From positions 1-46,275 of the forward strand of contig CABZXU010000014.1 in assembly GCA_902529805.1 (NCBI GenBank): a stretch of DNA of 46,275 bases. The letters are read 5' to 3'. A program made the translations under genes and the position numbers. This document shows, piece after piece, positions 44,301 through 46,275 of this stretch; position 1 is the stretch's first letter, and every line of letters begins with the position of its first letter. The notes under the pieces are model-generated. The model was not told where the DNA came from. It ran no database searches and saw only the letters and a program-made list of their open reading frames with translations. Source of the stretch: an uncultured Marinoscillum sp. (GTDB lineage Bacteria; Bacteroidota; Bacteroidia; Cytophagales; MED-G16).

Positions 44301-46275
44301 TCTGCTAATCAGGTTTTAAAAACTGATGGATCGGGAACCCTTGCTTGGACAGCAAATAGTGGTGTAGCGGGAGCCATTGATGATTTAAGTGATGCAACAA
44401 GTGGAGGAGGCAATTTTTCAGGATCTATGATCCTTGGACATGGAACAACAGGAACATTAAACAATGCACAGTACAATACAGCAGTTGGAAAAACAGCTCT
44501 TGCTGCCATCACATCAGGAGATGCAAATGTTGCTGTCGGTTATGATGCATTAGTTTCAAACAACATTGGAAATTATAACACAGCAGTTGGGTTTGAAGCT
44601 CTAGAAGAGAACGTAAACGGAACTCATAACGTAGCAATTGGACGCCAGGCTCTAGAAGAGAACGTAGGAGGAACCAATAACACAGCAGTTGGGTCAAGCG
44701 CATTATGGTTAAATACAACAGGAACGCGAAACATAGCGATTGGGCATAGCGCTTTAGATGGTGCAGATACAGAAAGTGATAATCTTGCAATTGGTGTTGG
44801 CGCGCTTGGAGGACCAATTAACGGAGGAATACAAAACATTGCCATTGGAAATAATTCTTTGGATGCTAACACTACGGGAATCAACCAAGTTGCTTTGGGT
44901 TATGATGCTTTAAGTGATAACACTACTGGAAATTATAATATTGCCATTGGACATAGTAGTTTAGAGAGAAACACCATAGGAAATTCTAATACTGCTATTG
45001 GATATGCTAGCTTATTTAATAATACCGAAGGCAATAATAATACTGCTTCCGGCTATTCTGCTTTATATAGTAACACCACTGGAAATGATAACACAGCCAT
45101 CGGATTGTCTGCTTTAAAAGCTAACACCATAGGAGTTAAAAATAGCGCTGCTGGATATAGAGCTTTATTTTCTAACACGGAGGGATACGACAATATCGCT
45201 CTTGGACATAGTTCTTTATATGTGAATACTACGGGAGATAGAAACATTGCTATTGGTGTTCGAGCTCTTGATAATGCAGACACAGAAAATGACAACTTAG
45301 CCATAGGTCATGATGCGCTTGGAGGACCCATTGCTGGAGGAGACAAAAATGTTGCCATTGGAAATTTTTCATTAAAAACTAACACTTCGGGAATTAATAA
45401 CATTGCTATTGGCTACGATGCGATGAAAACTAATGAAGGTGGAGACAAAAATATCTCAGTTGGATTCCAAAGTTTACAGGCAAATACTGAAGGAAATAAA
45501 AATGTTGCTGTTGGAATGTATAGTATGTATGCTAATACAACTGCTTCAGACAACGTTGCCGTAGGATATGAAAGTTTGAAAGTTAATACGACGGGAACTT
45601 CTAATACAGCTTTGGGATATGCTAGTTTATCAGCTAACACTACAGCTAATTATAATACCGCAATAGGATGGCAAAGTATGTTAGCCACTGCTGGAGCTGG
45701 CAATTATAATACTGGTGTTGGGGCTAGAAGCCTAGAGTCTAACACTACTGGTGATAATAATATTGGTGTTGGAGTTAATAGCTTATTTACAAATTCAACT
45801 GGTGATGGTAATATAGGAGTTGGTAGAAATGCTTTGTATTCAGCTAGTGGAAGTAATAATACTAGCATTGGACACTATGCTGGATCTAATCTTACTTCAG
45901 GATCATCGAATGTATATGTTGGTCAAGGAGCAGGTGCAAGTGCGGGTAACGTACAAAATGAAGTTGCTATTGGTCAGGGAGTTACTGGTGCTGGAACTAA
46001 TACAGTATCAATAGGAAATACTAATGTAACAGCTATCAAGGGTCAGGTAGCTTTTTCAACCTACTCTGATAAAAGAATCAAAAGGAATATTGATGATTCC
46101 AAACTTGGATTGGATTTTATCATGAAATTAAGACCTGTTACTTATAAAATGAAAAATCCTGCTGATTATCCAAACGAGCTTTTAGAAGCGAGATTTAGAG
46201 ACGTTCCAGGCAACGGACCATTTGTTGGTGAATTTGAAAGACCAGCAGATGATGAAAACACGTATGATGGATTAA
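41340..46275 (+). CDS. Giant collagen-like, head-repeat adhesin with S74 chaperone (3' partial)
   Basis: One open frame of at least 1645 codons runs off the right edge. Order: signal peptide (about 1-20); a Bacteroidota N-terminal domain (about 21-125) ending '[10 protein letters not shown]'; about 39 collagen-like triplets (127-244; GPA, GAQ, GPQ), with one extra Gly at 217; then three blocks of YadA-head-like repeats, consensus near NTAIGYxALxANTTGxxN with period 17 residues. I count about 22 repeats in the second block and about 31 in the third. Each block follows a 'GAIDDLSDA'-type linker. Residues from about 1570 begin an S74 intramolecular chaperone: '[19 protein letters not shown]' with Ser1576 and Lys1581. 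Probably a trimeric, self-processing surface fibre. Confidence 0.88.
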   Translation, partial: MRRFILLVYLLTLHFFVYTQVPYGFNYQTIVRNTDGSIRSNTGMLFVFKIIDQRDNVKYTESHSVVTNEYGLASIIIGRGATTDDFSAIEWGNAAYFLSVNIDGEEMGSSQLLSVPYALYAYKSSNGVPGPQGIQGPVGPAGANGPAGPTGAAGAQGPAGPAGSQGPAGAQGPAGAAGAQGPAGPTGAQGPAGTAGAQGPAGAHGPAGAQGPAGPAGGPQGPQGPAGAQGPAGAQGPQGPAGGGAINDLSDAVVQEIGGNRSSIYLGHDPSSNSGYLNAEKNVVVGVNALDAITTADRSVAIGYDALGKIEDSGNNTAIGYNVMKDAVTNSHNNTAVGYESMVATGNGATNNSSLGFQTLYKITTGDKNVAIGSAAGYEITTGSENVVIGNLADISNNNSDREIVIGHQATGKGPGIAVIGDAQLTALYAAEDGQAIVYTGGLVLEGATANAYETTLGVVDPTADATLNLPAMAAGTYFFPVLASASTTSITSTPEELNMVDGGTSATSTTVVDADRLILNDDGTMKQVAASDIKTYIGGGGAIDDLSDAKKGGSNFTGSLLIGHETTGSLNQAQYNTAVGITALDALTNGDWNTAIGYWALSANTSGENNTAIGRALEFNTTGDDNTAVGHMALFSNTQGKRNAAVGKNALYANTTADNNTAIGWEALKANTTGANNTAIGLQALYFNASGNNNTATGYGALNKNNTGSMNSAYGLHSLQWNTTGDYNVAVGYQALRDNTTADNNVAVGTQALKLNTTGTRNTAIGYRAYDNADEEHDNLAIGYDALGGAVVDGSTQNIAIGNYSLDANTSGAHNTAVGYNALTSNSTGGANIAIGGGSLDANTTGGSNTAVGWGALTANTTNGYSTGVGRQALGASTGASNTAMGYRAGNTIVAGTNNVVIGMNADVDAAGAANRIVIGQGASGTADNTAVIGNADITGWLPPDDNGVDLGTSSLEFKDVYVDGVTYTDALGFGTVAMTLPTADGSANQVLKTDGSGTLAWTANSGVAGAIDDLSDATSGGGNFSGSMILGHGTTGTLNNAQYNTAVGKTALAAITSGDANVAVGYDALVSNNIGNYNTAVGFEALEENVNGTHNVAIGRQALEENVGGTNNTAVGSSALWLNTTGTRNIAIGHSALDGADTESDNLAIGVGALGGPINGGIQNIAIGNNSLDANTTGINQVALGYDALSDNTTGNYNIAIGHSSLERNTIGNSNTAIGYASLFNNTEGNNNTASGYSALYSNTTGNDNTAIGLSALKANTIGVKNSAAGYRALFSNTEGYDNIALGHSSLYVNTTGDRNIAIGVRALDNADTENDNLAIGHDALGGPIAGGDKNVAIGNFSLKTNTSGINNIAIGYDAMKTNEGGDKNISVGFQSLQANTEGNKNVAVGMYSMYANTTASDNVAVGYESLKVNTTGTSNTALGYASLSANTTANYNTAIGWQSMLATAGAGNYNTGVGARSLESNTTGDNNIGVGVNSLFTNSTGDGNIGVGRNALYSASGSNNTSIGHYAGSNLTSGSSNVYVGQGAGASAGNVQNEVAIGQGVTGAGTNTVSIGNTNVTAIKGQVAFSTYSDKRIKRNIDDSKLGLDFIMKLRPVTYKMKNPADYPNELLEARFRDVPGNGPFVGEFERPADDENTYDGL
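41718..42071 (+). repeat. Collagen-like Gly-X-Y tract
   Basis: About 118 residues (127-244 of the adhesin) follow Gly-X-Y. The triplets are mainly [12 protein letters not shown] and GPT, with no charged residues; Pro sits mainly at X, as expected without hydroxylation. An extra GGA codon at 41988-41990 breaks the triplet phase. The DNA is much more GC-rich than neighbouring genes. Confidence 0.9.
43066..46020 (+). repeat. Tandem head-repeat region, about 51-base period
   Basis: Degenerate units of 51 bases (17 residues), occasionally 48 to 54, encode NTAIG-type loops. A higher-order unit containing 'DNLAIGxxALGG' and then 'NIAIGNxSLDANT' recurs three times at about 43675, 44775 and 45290. 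A linker at about 44160-44465 divides the tract into two blocks. An earlier, more irregular set of units lies at about 42130-42600. Confidence 0.85.

Noticed and set aside
43061-45640. Several minus-strand frames over the head repeats
   Set aside because: They arise from the periodic codons of the adhesin and have no domains or starts in context.
43066-46020. CRISPR-like regular repetition at about 51 bases
   Set aside because: The units are degenerate, contiguous and in frame within a coding region, with no unique spacers and no cas genes.

Overview
The window is an AT-rich bacterial chromosome segment, most likely from a marine, streamlined member of the Bacteroidota (FCB group). The evidence is: the rplM-rpsI-rpsB-tsf order; a 73-residue DUF2795 protein of the type common in that phylum; a DnaX without the usual four-cysteine zinc module; a bifunctional FtcD in the hut cluster; repeated TAnnTTTG -7 promoter boxes with few recognisable Shine-Dalgarno sequences; and an adhesin N-terminal domain typical of Bacteroidota surface proteins. 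'Marine' is an inference from composition and gene content.

Layout. 1-5157: a gene tail, folB, a YkvA/DUF1232 protein, the 2-methylcitrate cycle genes prpB-prpC-prpD (propionate oxidation), dtd and a MazG-like pyrophosphohydrolase. 5149-7548 (minus strand): comB, gcvT, rnhB. 7637-9693: a MATE exporter and a PlsC-like acyltransferase. 9724-17549: histidine degradation (hutH-hutU-hutI-ftcD) followed by an AGCS sodium/amino-acid symporter; together these would turn histidine into glutamate, ammonia and a one-carbon folate. 17551-25898: mostly housekeeping (zapA, a small coiled-coil gene, pheT, a DUF1684 lipoprotein-like gene, rpsT, DUF2795, ispD, queA, an orphan MacB-like permease, recA). 26073-29111: a DUF3108 protein and a PhoB/PhoR-like two-component pair whose genes are split by an unusual 325-base gap. 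29191-31709: rplM, rpsI, rpsB, tsf. 31743-38992: an Xaa-Pro aminopeptidase, an O-methyltransferase, a LysM lytic transglycosylase, and a small sugar-type cluster (two Gfo/Idh/MocA oxidoreductases around a nucleoside-symporter-like MFS permease). 38989-41213: dnaX, then a divergent tmRNA gene (ssrA).

41340 to the right edge: one uninterrupted reading frame of at least 1645 codons with clearly higher GC. It encodes a secreted protein with a Bacteroidota N-terminal domain, about 39 collagen-like Gly-X-Y triplets, three blocks of about 17-residue YadA-head-like repeats separated by phage-tail-like linkers, and the start of an S74 intramolecular chaperone domain with a Ser/Lys pair. This is the most unusual element. 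It looks like a giant trimeric, possibly self-processing, fibrous surface protein; its end lies outside the window.

No insertion sequences, CRISPR arrays, tRNA or rRNA genes were found.
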